Notes: a model not told the origin generated them from the sequence alone. 43,205 bases of DNA from Spirochaetales bacterium (GCA_030540405.1 JAUNWH010000015.1:10124-53328), one strand, 5' to 3'. Shown: positions 32,142-40,663, counted from the stretch's first letter. Program-made: numbers and translations.

Positions 32142-33299
32142 ATGGTAAAGAAAATTAAATATTTTGCTGCATTGGCAATGGCTTGTGCTTTTGCAGTTAC
32201 AGGACTTTTTGCGACTGATTACAAGCAGATTACTGTAAAAGATGTTAACGGAGTTTCTGTTACAATCGATATTCCGTCGGATGTTTTCAGTTTAGTTGAA
32301 GGAAGGGAATCTGAAATTAATGCCGCATTGGAGAAGTATAATGTTGACGCTTCTAAAATCCGTGAAGCAGAAAAAGCTGTAAAAGATGCCTATGCAAGTA
32401 TCAAAGATTACATTCCGACAGACTCTCCATTTACTACTGCGGAAGACGGACTTAACGACTTTTGCGATGTGCTCGTAGATGTTATTCCGAACTCGCAGAC
32501 ACAGCAGAATGTTTATGCGGAAGCTTGGATTGGAAAGCTTTTCCCGGGATTCCACTTTGGTGCTGGTGTTAACGCCGGAGTTTCTGCTCTTGATGTTTCT
32601 TCACTTAAGGACGCAGCTCTTGCGCTCGGTGTAGAGGATGCAAAAGACATAAATGATACACTTGTTTTCCCGACAATCACTGTGGATGCGCGTCTTGGCG
32701 GAATAATTCTTCCGTTTGATATTGGCGTTACTGCAATGTCAATCGACACTTCAAAAATGGATTCAGTTGACAAGTCTATTGATCCTGTTGCAATCGACTT
32801 TTTTACTATTGGAGCTGACATCCGCTATGCAATTCTTCAGGGCGGATTTATGCGTCCAAAATGGTCTGTTGGAGCTGGATTCTATTATACAAAAGGCGGT
32901 GTTGATGTAGACGATGACAGCGCAAAAGCCAGCCTCGACTTTAAGTCTACAACATTCATGGTAAACACACAGGCTTCTATCAAGTTGCTTTGCCTTGTTC
33001 CATTCATTGGAGGACGCGCCTTGTTCTCAAAAACTTCTGTTGACTGGAAGGTAAAAGCTGACTGGAAAACCATTATCGCAGAAGAAGGTGATACTTATTA
33101 CGATGGTGTTACAGACGCATTAAAATGGGGAATCCTTCCTAGCTCGTTCAGCGGAAGCTCTTCTGGATTCTCTGTTTACCCGCAGGTCTTTGGAGGAGTC
33201 GGGCTTGACCTTCTGTTCTTGAATCTTACTGTAAGCGGAAGCTACGACATTGCGTCAAAGATTCCTTCTGCAGCTGTAAGCGTTCGTATTGCTTGGTAA
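32142..33299 (+). CDS. Probable outer-membrane beta-barrel protein
   Basis: A 385-residue exported protein with a clear signal peptide (MVKKIKYFAALAMACAFAVT, cleavage near L-F-A-T-D). The first 120 mature residues look helical (E-K-Y-N-V-D-A-S-K-I-R-E-A-E-K-A); from about residue 130 the pattern is alternating strands with Gly and aromatic residues (F-H-F-G-A-G-V-N-A-G-V, G-A-G-F-Y-Y-T-K-G-G-V-D-V), and it ends with an aromatic C-terminus S-V-R-I-A-W, typical of barrels. I do not assign a named family; unknown treponemal surface proteins look like this. It has a strong promoter, leader hairpin and terminator, suggesting high, independent expression. Confidence 0.8.
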   Translation: MVKKIKYFAALAMACAFAVTGLFATDYKQITVKDVNGVSVTIDIPSDVFSLVEGRESEINAALEKYNVDASKIREAEKAVKDAYASIKDYIPTDSPFTTAEDGLNDFCDVLVDVIPNSQTQQNVYAEAWIGKLFPGFHFGAGVNAGVSALDVSSLKDAALALGVEDAKDINDTLVFPTITVDARLGGIILPFDIGVTAMSIDTSKMDSVDKSIDPVAIDFFTIGADIRYAILQGGFMRPKWSVGAGFYYTKGGVDVDDDSAKASLDFKSTTFMVNTQASIKLLCLVPFIGGRALFSKTSVDWKVKADWKTIIAEEGDTYYDGVTDALKWGILPSSFSGSSSGFSVYPQVFGGVGLDLLFLNLTVSGSYDIASKIPSAAVSVRIAW

Positions 33300-33326
33300 T
33301 ATTTGACTGCTGTTAAAGTTTATAAC

Positions 33327-33356
33327 AGATTCCCGTGTCGTAGCACAGGAATGACA
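33327..33356 (-). repeat. Single 30 bp repeat arm
   Basis: On the minus strand it begins TGTCATTCCTGTGC and ends CGACACGGGAATCT. It is a solitary copy of the arm found paired at 8685 and 28948, preceded by the same kind of TGTTAAAGTTTATAAC spacer. Lies between an outer-membrane protein gene and its terminator. Confidence 0.75.
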
Positions 33357-33410
33357 GTTAATTAGTTGTTTTTTAATTTAAAATAAAACTTAATAAATCA
33401 CACAACAAGA

Positions 33411-33437
33411 AAGGCTGCCTGTTTGGGCAGCCTTTTT
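33411..33437 (+). terminator. Intrinsic terminator of the outer-membrane protein gene
   Basis: AAGGCTGCC (33411-33419) pairs with GGCAGCCTT (33425-33433), short loop, then TTTT. It is about 110 bp past the stop, beyond a repeat arm. Confidence 0.85.
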
Positions 33438-33479
33438 TCGTGCTTGTATGTCAGCATAATGACACATAGATTATCATTA

Positions 33480-33527
33480 GCATTATAATGCATGGGAGCT
33501 ATTTAACATTTCTGCCATTAGCAGCTC
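33480..33527. repeat. Palindromes downstream of cstA
   Basis: GCATTATAATGC (33480-33491) is a perfect 12 bp palindrome, followed by GGGAGCT / AGCTCCC (about 33494-33500 and 33521-33527) flanking a 20 bp centre. No T-tract follows on the minus strand, so it is not a plain terminator for cstA. Nothing else was seen in this gap. Confidence 0.4.
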
Positions 33528-33563
33528 CCTAATCGAGTAGTTTCTTTGAACGCCAAGCATTAT

Positions 33564-35279
33564 TTATTTTGTCTGTTTCTTAAATGTCTGGATTCCTTCA
33601 ATAACAAGAATTACTGCAAGAACCGCCATTGCCGCCGCAAACACAAGCTGGAACCAGTTTCCCCAGGCAAACGCGCCTTGCACGCCTTGAGCCATTGCCG
33701 CAATCTTTTTGTATACAGTAAGAACAAGGCTTGTCAAAGTCGCCGCAAGCATAAATGCCATTGGAATAAAGAACATCTTGTTGTTTTTCCCTGCCTGACC
33801 AAGCCAAGCCGCAACTGCCATAAGAGCAAGTCCCGCCAAAAGCTGATTCGCCGCGCCAAAAAGTCCCCAGATCTGGCTAAGCTTAAGTCCACCGAGAATG
33901 CTTCCGATTACAACCATCGAAATTGTTCCAAAGAACGGATTTGCAAGAACCTTGCGTATTCCCTTTGCGTCTTTCCAAGAAAATTCTCCGTCTTTAAGGA
34001 AAAGCTCGCTGAACATAAATCTGCTTAATCTTGTTCCTGTGTCAAGAGAAGTAAGGGCGAATACAGAAACTGCAAGTGTAAGAAGAGCGTTTATTGTGTT
34101 GTAAATTCCGCTTCCTTCTTCACCAAAAAGCGTTGCGATTCCAGCTCCGAATGCCGCGGAAGGAGAACCGAATTTTCCTTGCTTCCACTGGCTCCATATA
34201 ACGCCTACAGAAACAAGCGCAATTATTCCAAGCGCGGATTCAATAAGCATTGAGCCGTATCCGATTGCCTTTGCGTTCTTTTCGTTGTCAAGCTGCTTTG
34301 AAGTTGTTCCTGTTGCAATCAGCGAGTGGAATCCAGAGCACGCGCCACAAGCTACTGTTATAAAAAGTGTCGGGAAAAGGAATCCTGCCTGTGTCTTCCA
34401 GCCTGCAAATGCCGGAATAGAAAATGCGATTGCAGAGCTTCCTTTGAACGCGTTGAAGAAAATTCCTGCAAGGGCAACAAGCATCATGGCGTAAAGCAGG
34501 AAGCTTGAAAGATAGTCGCGCGGCTGAAGCATAATCCACACTGGAACAAGCGAAGCTACCGCTATGTAGACTCCAACAAAAACAATCCAGGCGTTGTGGC
34601 TCATTGCGAATCCCACATTAAGCCCGATTATAGTAACAATCACGATTCCAATTATTCCAAGAATTGTAGCCGGAAGTGTTTTAAGTCCGCATTTGTTTGT
34701 AATGATTCCGTAGATAACGGCAAGCACAATGAATAAAATTGAAATCATTGCTGTTGTCTGGTTATTTGTCGGATTTGAAACAAGCCCGAACATTACAGGG
34801 CTTCCTGCCACAGTAAAGAAAGTTCCCGCTACAACATTTACAAACGAGGCGATTACAAGAATAAGAACAAGAAGCGCAAAAATTATAAAGAGTTTTTTTG
34901 CCTTTGCTCCCATTGTGTCGTTGATGATTTCGCCTACGGATTTTCCCTTGTGTCTTATAGATGCAAAAAGCGAGCCAAAGTCCTGGACTCCGCCGAAGAA
35001 AATTCCTCCGATTATGCACCACAAAAATACTGGAACCCATCCAAAAACTGCCGCCTGTATAGGTCCGTTGATTGGTCCTGCTCCTGCGATAGAAGAATAG
35101 TGGTGTCCCATAAGAACTGCCGGTTTTGCCGCCACGTAGTCAATTCCGTCTGGTGTTTCCTTTGCCGGTGTTTTTTTCGCCGGATCAATTCCCCATTGTT
35201 TTGCAAGCCACGAACCGTAAAAAACGTATCCGCAGAAAAGCAGAACAAGCGCCGCTAAAATAATCAATAAAGCAGCCAT
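33564..35279 (-). CDS. cstA: CstA-family carbon-starvation transporter
   Basis: A 571-residue membrane protein with about 14-16 hydrophobic helices. The CstA N-terminal signature is intact: G-H-H-Y-S-S-I-A-G-A-G-P-I-N-G-P (about 58-73), with F-G-G-V-Q-D-F-G-S-L-F-A-S and C-G-A-C-S-G-F-H-S-L-I-A-T-G-T-T-S-K-Q-L (about 312). Family members import peptides or pyruvate under carbon limitation. It is shorter than E. coli CstA (about 700) but normal for many other phyla. GGAGGC is 7 bases before its ATG. It is monocistronic in appearance; the gene downstream on the strand is far away. Confidence 0.95.
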   Translation of the reverse strand: MAALLIILAALVLLFCGYVFYGSWLAKQWGIDPAKKTPAKETPDGIDYVAAKPAVLMGHHYSSIAGAGPINGPIQAAVFGWVPVFLWCIIGGIFFGGVQDFGSLFASIRHKGKSVGEIINDTMGAKAKKLFIIFALLVLILVIASFVNVVAGTFFTVAGSPVMFGLVSNPTNNQTTAMISILFIVLAVIYGIITNKCGLKTLPATILGIIGIVIVTIIGLNVGFAMSHNAWIVFVGVYIAVASLVPVWIMLQPRDYLSSFLLYAMMLVALAGIFFNAFKGSSAIAFSIPAFAGWKTQAGFLFPTLFITVACGACSGFHSLIATGTTSKQLDNEKNAKAIGYGSMLIESALGIIALVSVGVIWSQWKQGKFGSPSAAFGAGIATLFGEEGSGIYNTINALLTLAVSVFALTSLDTGTRLSRFMFSELFLKDGEFSWKDAKGIRKVLANPFFGTISMVVIGSILGGLKLSQIWGLFGAANQLLAGLALMAVAAWLGQAGKNNKMFFIPMAFMLAATLTSLVLTVYKKIAAMAQGVQGAFAWGNWFQLVFAAAMAVLAVILVIEGIQTFKKQTK

Positions 35280-35346
35280 CTATTTTGCCTCCAAAAAAAT
35301 ATAAATGTGAATGAGTTTTTAAGCCCACCCAAAATTTGCTTAAAAG

Positions 35347-35838
35347 CTACAGCGGCATTTTGGAAAAAATACTGCGTAAATTTCTTCCGTGCCAATTGAA
35401 CCAAGTTTTTCCTGCTGAAACATCGTAAACAATCAGACTGAAATTGCTCCAGCCCAAAAAAGAAAATTTGTACGACTTGTGAAACTTGATTTTTCTTACT
35501 TCCTTTGCGGCATCTTTTTCAACTGAACTGGCTATGACAATCAGGCTTATGTCCGAGTTTTTGTGTCCGTAAAAAGGCTTTACTTTTGAAAGTCCGTCTG
35601 CCCATGCTGCGTTGGAAAGTTCCTTGATTTTTTGTAGCGAAAGTTTTTCTTCAACTGAAAAATAGACATATTCATTTGAATCCACTTCCGCTATTCTTGC
35701 CGACCTTGTTAAAAAGTACTGCTCTTCGTGCGAATGAAATTCCGCAGCTGCACAAAAGTTTCCGAGTGGATTTCTTGAAATATCGTAGTATTTTTTATAT
35801 GAAAGCAAAACGTTTTCAAGGCAGCTTTCCTTTGTCAA
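35347..35838 (-). CDS. Protein of unknown function with TTG start
   Basis: A 163-residue soluble protein. The start is a TTG at 35838 (T-K-E-S-C), supported by a GAGG ribosome site 8 bases upstream; no in-frame ATG lies near. The sequence has mixed helix/strand character and ends W-F-N-W-H-G-R-N-L-R-S-I-F-S-K-M-P-L, an unusual aromatic/basic tail. No family recognised and no membrane segment. It diverges from glutamate dehydrogenase and precedes cstA on the same strand with a 67 bp gap. Confidence 0.65.
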   Translation of the reverse strand: MTKESCLENVLLSYKKYYDISRNPLGNFCAAAEFHSHEEQYFLTRSARIAEVDSNEYVYFSVEEKLSLQKIKELSNAAWADGLSKVKPFYGHKNSDISLIVIASSVEKDAAKEVRKIKFHKSYKFSFLGWSNFSLIVYDVSAGKTWFNWHGRNLRSIFSKMPL

Positions 35839-35959
35839 TTCTGAAGCCTCGTTAAAGAAATTTCAGTATTTATTATATATCGGCTTGTAAAATGTTGCAA
35901 CAAATTTTTAACTTTTTACTTTTCAAAACATTTAATATAGTTTAATATTACTTAAGTTT

Positions 35960-36006
35960 TTTCTTGATTTCTAGGGGTTACAAATTAAAAAATCAAGAAA
36001 CAGGGG
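35960..36006 (+). promoter_or_regulatory. gdhA leader hairpin next to the ribosome site
   Basis: TTTCTTGATTT (35960-35970) and AAATCAAGAAA (35990-36000) form a perfect 11 bp stem. Its loop contains AGGGGTT, the same sequence as the true ribosome site AGGGGTT at 36002-36008. Two ribosome-site-like elements, one locked in a loop, suggest translational control or mRNA protection. Confidence 0.5.
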
Positions 36007-36014
36007 TTGTTTAT

Positions 36015-37370
36015 ATGGAATACAGTATTAAAAATGCTTATTGTAAACGTGTTTGGGATGACATTTCTGTTCGTTATGCAGATCAGGGTCATTTTCTTCA
36101 GGCTGCTGGACTTGTTCTTGAAGCAATTTCTCCTGCGGTAGACAAAATGCCTGAGCTGGAGCAGTATGCTGTTCTTGAGCGTTTCGTAGAGCCAGAGAGA
36201 ATTGTAATGTTCCGTGTTCCTTGGACTGACGACGCAGGAAAGCCTCATGTAAACCGCGGATTCCGTGTTCAGTTTAACAGCGCAATCGGACCTTATAAAG
36301 GAGGCTTGCGTTTTTCTCCGGAAGTAGGGCTTGATGTTTTGAAATTCCTCGGATTTGAGCAGGTTCTTAAGAATTCCCTTACAACTCTTCCAATGGGCGG
36401 CGGAAAAGGCGGTTCAGATTTTGACGGCCACGGAAAATCAGATGCTGAAATCATGAGATTCTGCCAGTCATTTATCACAGAGCTTTATCGTCATATTGGC
36501 GCAGACACAGACGTTCCAGCTGGAGACAAAGGTGTAGGCGGAAAAGAAGTTGCCTACATGTTCGGCCAGTACAAGAGAATTACAAACCAGTACACTGGCG
36601 TTCTTACAGGAAAAGGACTTTCATTCGGCGGTTCTCTTGCCCGCACAGAAGCTACAGGTTACGGACTTATTTACTTTGTTGAATGTATGCTTGCAAAAAA
36701 AGGCCAGGACTTCAAAGGAAAGACAGCTATTATTTCTGGAGACGGAAACGTTGCCCAGTATGCCGCTGAAAAACTTCTTCAGCTCGGCGGAAAGCCAATC
36801 ACTTTGTCTGACTCAACAGGCTATATTCTTGACGAAGAAGGAATCACTGCGGAAAAGCTTGCTTATGTAAAAGAATTCCGTGCACGCAAAGAAAAAGTAG
36901 ACGCTTACGTAAAGAAATATCCTAGCGCAAAATTCTTCAAAGGTGAAAAGCCTTGGGGCGTAAAAGCTGACCTTGCTTTGCCTTGCGCAACTCAGGATGA
37001 AATTTATCTTGAAGATGCAAAGAAACTCGTTGCAAACGGATGCATGCTTGTTGCAGAAGGCGCAAATATGCCTACACGCGCAGAGGCTATCAAATATTTC
37101 CAAGAAAACAAGGTTATGTTCGCTCCTGGAAAAGCTGCAAACGCCGGCGGTGTTGCGGTTTCCGGACTTGAAATGAGCCAGAACTCAGAGCGTCTTTCTT
37201 GGACATTTGAAGAAGTTGACTCTAAGCTCAAGCAGATTATGACAAACATCCACGACAACGCTTACGAAACTGCAAAGAAATATGCTACAGAAGGCGACTA
37301 TGTTGCAGGAGCTAACATTGCAGGATTTGTAAAAGTTGCAAACGCAATGGTTGCCCAGGGATTGGTTTAA
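36015..37370 (+). CDS. gdhA: NADP-type glutamate dehydrogenase
   Basis: A 451-residue hexameric glutamate dehydrogenase, normal length, joining ammonia to 2-oxoglutarate. Family blocks: G-G-L-R-F-S-P (substrate site, about 97), the catalytic Lys in P-M-G-G-G-K-G-G-S-D-F-D (about 120-131), D-V-P-A-G-D-K-G-V-G, and the dinucleotide loop I-S-G-D-G-N-V-A-Q-Y-A (about 243). The start at 36015 (M-E-Y-S-I-K-N) has AGGGG 8 bases before it; the in-frame ATG at 35964 lies inside the leader hairpin and is rejected. An intrinsic terminator follows. Confidence 0.96.
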   Translation: MEYSIKNAYCKRVWDDISVRYADQGHFLQAAGLVLEAISPAVDKMPELEQYAVLERFVEPERIVMFRVPWTDDAGKPHVNRGFRVQFNSAIGPYKGGLRFSPEVGLDVLKFLGFEQVLKNSLTTLPMGGGKGGSDFDGHGKSDAEIMRFCQSFITELYRHIGADTDVPAGDKGVGGKEVAYMFGQYKRITNQYTGVLTGKGLSFGGSLARTEATGYGLIYFVECMLAKKGQDFKGKTAIISGDGNVAQYAAEKLLQLGGKPITLSDSTGYILDEEGITAEKLAYVKEFRARKEKVDAYVKKYPSAKFFKGEKPWGVKADLALPCATQDEIYLEDAKKLVANGCMLVAEGANMPTRAEAIKYFQENKVMFAPGKAANAGGVAVSGLEMSQNSERLSWTFEEVDSKLKQIMTNIHDNAYETAKKYATEGDYVAGANIAGFVKVANAMVAQGLV

Positions 37371-37376
37371 TTTGGC

Positions 37377-37406
37377 TGTCATTCCCGTGCTACGACACGG
37401 GAATTT
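37377..37406 (+). repeat. Single 30 bp repeat arm
   Basis: Begins TGTCATTCCCGTGC and ends CGACACGGGAATTT, a perfect-stem copy of the dispersed arm, 7 bp after the gdhA stop. Confidence 0.75.
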
Positions 37407-37438
37407 ATTGCCGATTTCTAGCTTTTTATAATCAAAGG

Positions 37439-37484
37439 CTGCTCTTTAGGCTGAATTTATTTAGCTTAAAGGGCAGTTTTTTTA
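37439..37484 (+). terminator. gdhA terminator
   Basis: CTGCTCTTTAGGCT (37439-37452) pairs over 14 positions (two G-U) with AGCTTAAAGGGCAG (37463-37476), then seven T. The T-tract touches the end of the convergent eda gene. Confidence 0.85.
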
Positions 37485-38141
37485 GCAATTTTTTATGCAT
37501 GGAAAATTTGCTTTTTCGCAAAGTTTTTCAATTTCCTGCCATTTTTTTTCTTTTATAAGATTTTCGGGGCACATCCAGCTTCCGCCAACCGCGCCAACAT
37601 TTTTGCATGAAAGATAGCTTGAAAAATTTTCAGCATTTATTCCGCCGGTCGGGATAAAAATTGTTTGCGGAAAAGGTCCTGCTAGCGACTTTAGGAATTT
37701 TGTTCCGCCCATTACTTCCGCAGGGAAAAGTTTTAAAAAATTCAGTCCGACTTCTATTGCCTGCTCAATTTCGCCCGGTGTGCATACTCCTGGAAAAAAC
37801 GGAATTTCATGCTCAACGCACCATTTTACGGTTTTTGGATTGAATCCCGGAGAGACAAGAAAATTCGCGCCAGCATTCTGGGCTTTTTTTGCAAGGTTTG
37901 CGTTTATTACAGTTCCGGCTCCCACAAGAATATGCGGAAATTCTTTTTTTATCAACTCTATGCAGCCAGCTATTTTTTCTAGCCCGGTTTCGCCGTCATT
38001 TGTCCTGAATGTTATTTCAACAGCCTTCATTCCGCCGTTTGTGAGCGCGCGCGCAAGTTCTATTGCGTCTTCTTTTTCTTGAATTTTTACGACTGGAATG
38101 ATTTTTGCATTTTTGATTTTTTCTGCGGTTTGTTCAAACAT
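37482..38141 (-). CDS. eda: KDPG/KHG aldolase
   Basis: A 219-residue class I aldolase that splits 2-keto-3-deoxy-6-phosphogluconate into pyruvate and glyceraldehyde 3-phosphate (Entner-Doudoroff and uronate breakdown). Motifs: K-I-I-P-V-V-K (about 14-20), the Glu of A-V-E-I-T-F-R-T, V-G-A-G-T-V, the Schiff-base Lys in L-K-L-F-P-A-E (about 133-139) and I-P-T-G-G-I. The start at 38141 (M-F-E-Q-T) fits the family; the ORF extends to 38177 without support. A LacI-type operator lies at 38188-38201. No edd or kdgK gene is beside it. Confidence 0.93.
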   Translation of the reverse strand: MFEQTAEKIKNAKIIPVVKIQEKEDAIELARALTNGGMKAVEITFRTNDGETGLEKIAGCIELIKKEFPHILVGAGTVINANLAKKAQNAGANFLVSPGFNPKTVKWCVEHEIPFFPGVCTPGEIEQAIEVGLNFLKLFPAEVMGGTKFLKSLAGPFPQTIFIPTGGINAENFSSYLSCKNVGAVGGSWMCPENLIKEKKWQEIEKLCEKANFPCIKNC

Positions 38142-38187
38142 GAAAATAAGTATTGCACAAAAAAAACACGGACGCAAGAAAAACTTC

Positions 38188-38201
38188 TGGAAACGTTATT
38201 A
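38188..38201. promoter_or_regulatory. LacI-family operator in front of eda
   Basis: TGGAAACGTTATTA centres on the CG typical of LacI/CcpA operators and differs at only four positions at most from the site at 38370. It matches the cre pattern TGNAANCGNTNNCA at all but one fixed position. Confidence 0.55.
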
Positions 38202-38238
38202 TTTTGTAAGAAAATTACAAAGAATTTATAAAAAAAGT

Positions 38239-38267
38239 TTGACAAATTGAGTTGACACGTGTATACT
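38239..38267 (+). promoter_or_regulatory. Promoter of the lacI-type gene
   Basis: TTGACA (38239-38244), 17 bp, TATACT (38262-38267). A perfect consensus -35. The spacer includes ACACGTGT, another CG-centred palindrome that may bind a regulator. The leader would be about 110 nt. Confidence 0.65.
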
Positions 38268-38369
38268 TTTTCGTGTTGAGCAACCGATTTTTCTTGTTTT
38301 ATGAGAATTATTGGTGTAAACTTTAAGCATTGCAGGGCTTTTGCCTTTGCGTTGTTTACTAAAATAATT

Positions 38370-38383
38370 TGGAAACGTTTTTA
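38370..38383. promoter_or_regulatory. LacI-family operator at the lacI start
   Basis: TGGAAACGTTTTTA abuts and includes the first base of the regulator's start codon; likely autoregulation by transcription roadblock or repression of a nearer promoter. Confidence 0.55.
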
Positions 38384-39381
38384 TGGAAAGATCCGCTTCT
38401 GTTGTTACAATTTCGGATATTGCCCAGGAACTTGGAGTTTCTAAGTCAACTGTGTCCCGAGTTATAAACTGCAAGGGGCGGATTGGCGCAGAAACCCGGC
38501 GGCGTGTAATGGAAAAAGTTCAGTCATGCAACTATGTTCCTAATCCGATGGCAAAAGGACTTGTTCTGCGGCAGACTTTCAATATTGGCGTTGTGATTCC
38601 AAAGAACGAAGAGGACAATCCGTTTTTTCAGAATTGCCTCGTTGGAATTTCTGAATCTGTTTACAAGGCTGGCTATGATGCGCTGATTGTTGTTCAGGGC
38701 GGCGGGGACATTACTCCGTTAAGGCGGCTTGTTATAAATAGAAAAGTTGACGGTGTTATTTTGACTCGTCTTGAAGAAAAAGATGAGTCCGTGGAATTCT
38801 TGAAAAAAGAAGGGATTCCATTTATTGCAATGGGCACGCCCGAGGACAGTGAGTTTTGCCATGTTGGAAGCGACCAGATTTCTGGCTGCTACGAAATGAC
38901 AAAGTTTATGATAAGCCGAGGATGTGAAAAGGTTGCCGTTCTTGCGGGCGACAGCAAAAACAGCGTGAATACTTTCCGATTTGAAGGATTTAAAAGAGGA
39001 CTTGCTTCTTCTGGAATTTCCTTGGACGGCTGTTTTGTTCATTGGAATCTGGAAAGCCAGAAGGATGTTTTTTCTGTCTTGCCGGATATTATGAAGGAAA
39101 ATCCGCAGTGTCTTGTCTGTATGGATGACATTATCTGCGTTTATGTGCTTAAATGGCTCAAGCAGAATGACTATGAAGTGCCGGCGGACATTCAGGTGAT
39201 TTCGTTTTATGACAGCCAGGTTTTGGAGAACAATACGCCTCCAATTACGGCCTTGAATGTAAATGTTTCAAATCTTACAAAGAAGGCGGGAAATCTTCTT
39301 GTGGATATGATAGAAGGAAAAAAAGTTCCAAGCCACACAAAAGTCGGCTACGAGCTTAGAATAAGGGAATCTTTCCGCTGA
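38383..39381 (+). CDS. LacI-family sugar-responsive repressor
   Basis: A 332-residue LacI/GalR protein. The DNA-binding head is V-T-I-S-D-I-A-Q-E-L-G-V-S-K-S-T-V-S-R-V-I-N (residues 8-29) followed by the hinge helix (N-P-M-A-K-G-L). The rest is the sugar-binding fold: F-N-I-G-V-V-I-P, G-V-I-L-T-R-L-E, H-V-G-S-D-Q, V-C-M-D-D-I-I-C and V-I-S-F-Y-D-S. It lies 49 bp before the maltose-type binding protein and divergent from eda. Operator-like TGGAAACGTT sites occur at its own start and in front of eda. It most likely governs the ABC importer and eda. Confidence 0.93.
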   Translation: MERSASVVTISDIAQELGVSKSTVSRVINCKGRIGAETRRRVMEKVQSCNYVPNPMAKGLVLRQTFNIGVVIPKNEEDNPFFQNCLVGISESVYKAGYDALIVVQGGGDITPLRRLVINRKVDGVILTRLEEKDESVEFLKKEGIPFIAMGTPEDSEFCHVGSDQISGCYEMTKFMISRGCEKVAVLAGDSKNSVNTFRFEGFKRGLASSGISLDGCFVHWNLESQKDVFSVLPDIMKENPQCLVCMDDIICVYVLKWLKQNDYEVPADIQVISFYDSQVLENNTPPITALNVNVSNLTKKAGNLLVDMIEGKKVPSHTKVGYELRIRESFR

Positions 39382-39430
39382 TTTGCGGTTGGAATATAAA
39401 AGCTTCATTGTTTATAATTAGGAGGACAAA

Positions 39431-40630
39431 ATGAAGAAAGGTATTATTGCAGCTGTAGCTGTAGTATCTGCAGGTTTGCTCGCATTTACAGGATGCAGCA
39501 AGAAAGCTAAAAAGTCTGGAAAAATAACTCTTACTGTATGGGAGTCTCTTTTAGGACCAGATGAATTCATTAAGCAGGCTGGAGCTAAATACACAGAGTC
39601 TCATCCGAATGTAGAAATCAAGTTTGTAAACGTAGAGCTTGGCGATTCAACAGGACAGATTGCTCTTGACGGACCTGCCGGAGTCGGCGCAGACCTTTTT
39701 GCTGCTCCACATGATAAGCTTGGCGAACTTGTTAACGGCGGACACGTTGCTCCAACAGCAAATGCTGATGTTGTTGCAAAAGAAGTTCTTGGAGCTTGTT
39801 CAAAGGCTCTTACTTACGAAGGAAAAATGTACGGATACCCAGTAAGCGCAGAAACTTACGCTTTGTTCTACAACAAGGATCTTATCGCTGAAAAAGATGT
39901 TCCAAAGACTTGGGACGCTCTTGCAAAATGGGCAGTTGATTTCAACAAAAAGAATCCAGACAAGCGTGGATTTGTAATGGATGTAGGAAACGCTTACTAC
40001 TCAATCGTATTCACAACAGAAAACGGAAACCGCATCTTCGGTTCAACTGGTGCTGACACTTCTACAACATACCTTAACAATAACGATGCTGTAAACGGAA
40101 TGAAATTCTTCCAGTCTCTCAGAAACGCTCTTAATGTTCCTGCTGCTGACCTTTCAACTGGCGCTTGCGATGCGGCTTTCCAGGGCGGACAGGCTGCAAT
40201 GCACATCACTGGACCTTGGAACGTAAAGAACTTTGCAGATGCAGGATTGAACTTCGGTGTTGCTCCACTTCCTTCACTTCCTGGAGACACAGTTCCAGCA
40301 GCTTCATTCTCTGGAACACGCGCTATGTTCGTAAGCTCATACTCTAATCATCCAGAAGAAGCGGCTGACTTCGCTCAATTCCTTATCAGCCCGGCTATGC
40401 AGCAGCTTAGATTCGACATCACTGGAGCTATGCCAGCAATCAATGTAAAAGTTTCAAGCGAATACATTGGCGGATTCCTCCAGCAGCTTGACTACGCATT
40501 CCCAATGCCTTCTGTTCCGCAGATGTCTGCATTCTGGGAAGCTCTTGGAAATGCTTCAAAGAACATTTGGGACGGTGCAGATGTTAAGAAAGAACTTGAC
40601 GCTTGCAACGCTACAATCCTTGGAATGTAA
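39431..40630 (+). CDS. Maltose/oligosaccharide ABC transporter binding lipoprotein
   Basis: A 399-residue family 1 solute-binding protein. The signal peptide ends L-A-F-T-G-C-S-K (lipid-anchor Cys about 21). The mature part reads I-T-L-T-V-W-E-S, G-A-D-L-F-A-A-P-H-D, Y-G-Y-P-V-S-A-E-T-Y-A-L-F-Y-N-K-D-L (about 136-154) and A-A-M-H-I-T-G-P-W-N (about 254-263), all characteristic of MalE-type proteins for maltose or maltodextrins. A GGAGGAC site precedes the ATG. It follows the LacI gene and precedes the permeases, with terminator-like stems between that would keep it in excess over them. The exact sugar is inferred. Confidence 0.93.
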   Translation: MKKGIIAAVAVVSAGLLAFTGCSKKAKKSGKITLTVWESLLGPDEFIKQAGAKYTESHPNVEIKFVNVELGDSTGQIALDGPAGVGADLFAAPHDKLGELVNGGHVAPTANADVVAKEVLGACSKALTYEGKMYGYPVSAETYALFYNKDLIAEKDVPKTWDALAKWAVDFNKKNPDKRGFVMDVGNAYYSIVFTTENGNRIFGSTGADTSTTYLNNNDAVNGMKFFQSLRNALNVPAADLSTGACDAAFQGGQAAMHITGPWNVKNFADAGLNFGVAPLPSLPGDTVPAASFSGTRAMFVSSYSNHPEEAADFAQFLISPAMQQLRFDITGAMPAINVKVSSEYIGGFLQQLDYAFPMPSVPQMSAFWEALGNASKNIWDGADVKKELDACNATILGM

Positions 40631-40663
40631 TCTGGCTTGATTGCTATTGTAAACTAAGCTTAT

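Noticed and set aside
34729-35100. Long frames on the strand opposite cstA
   Set aside because: They lie fully inside a well-supported transporter gene, lack ribosome sites and have no recognisable protein features.
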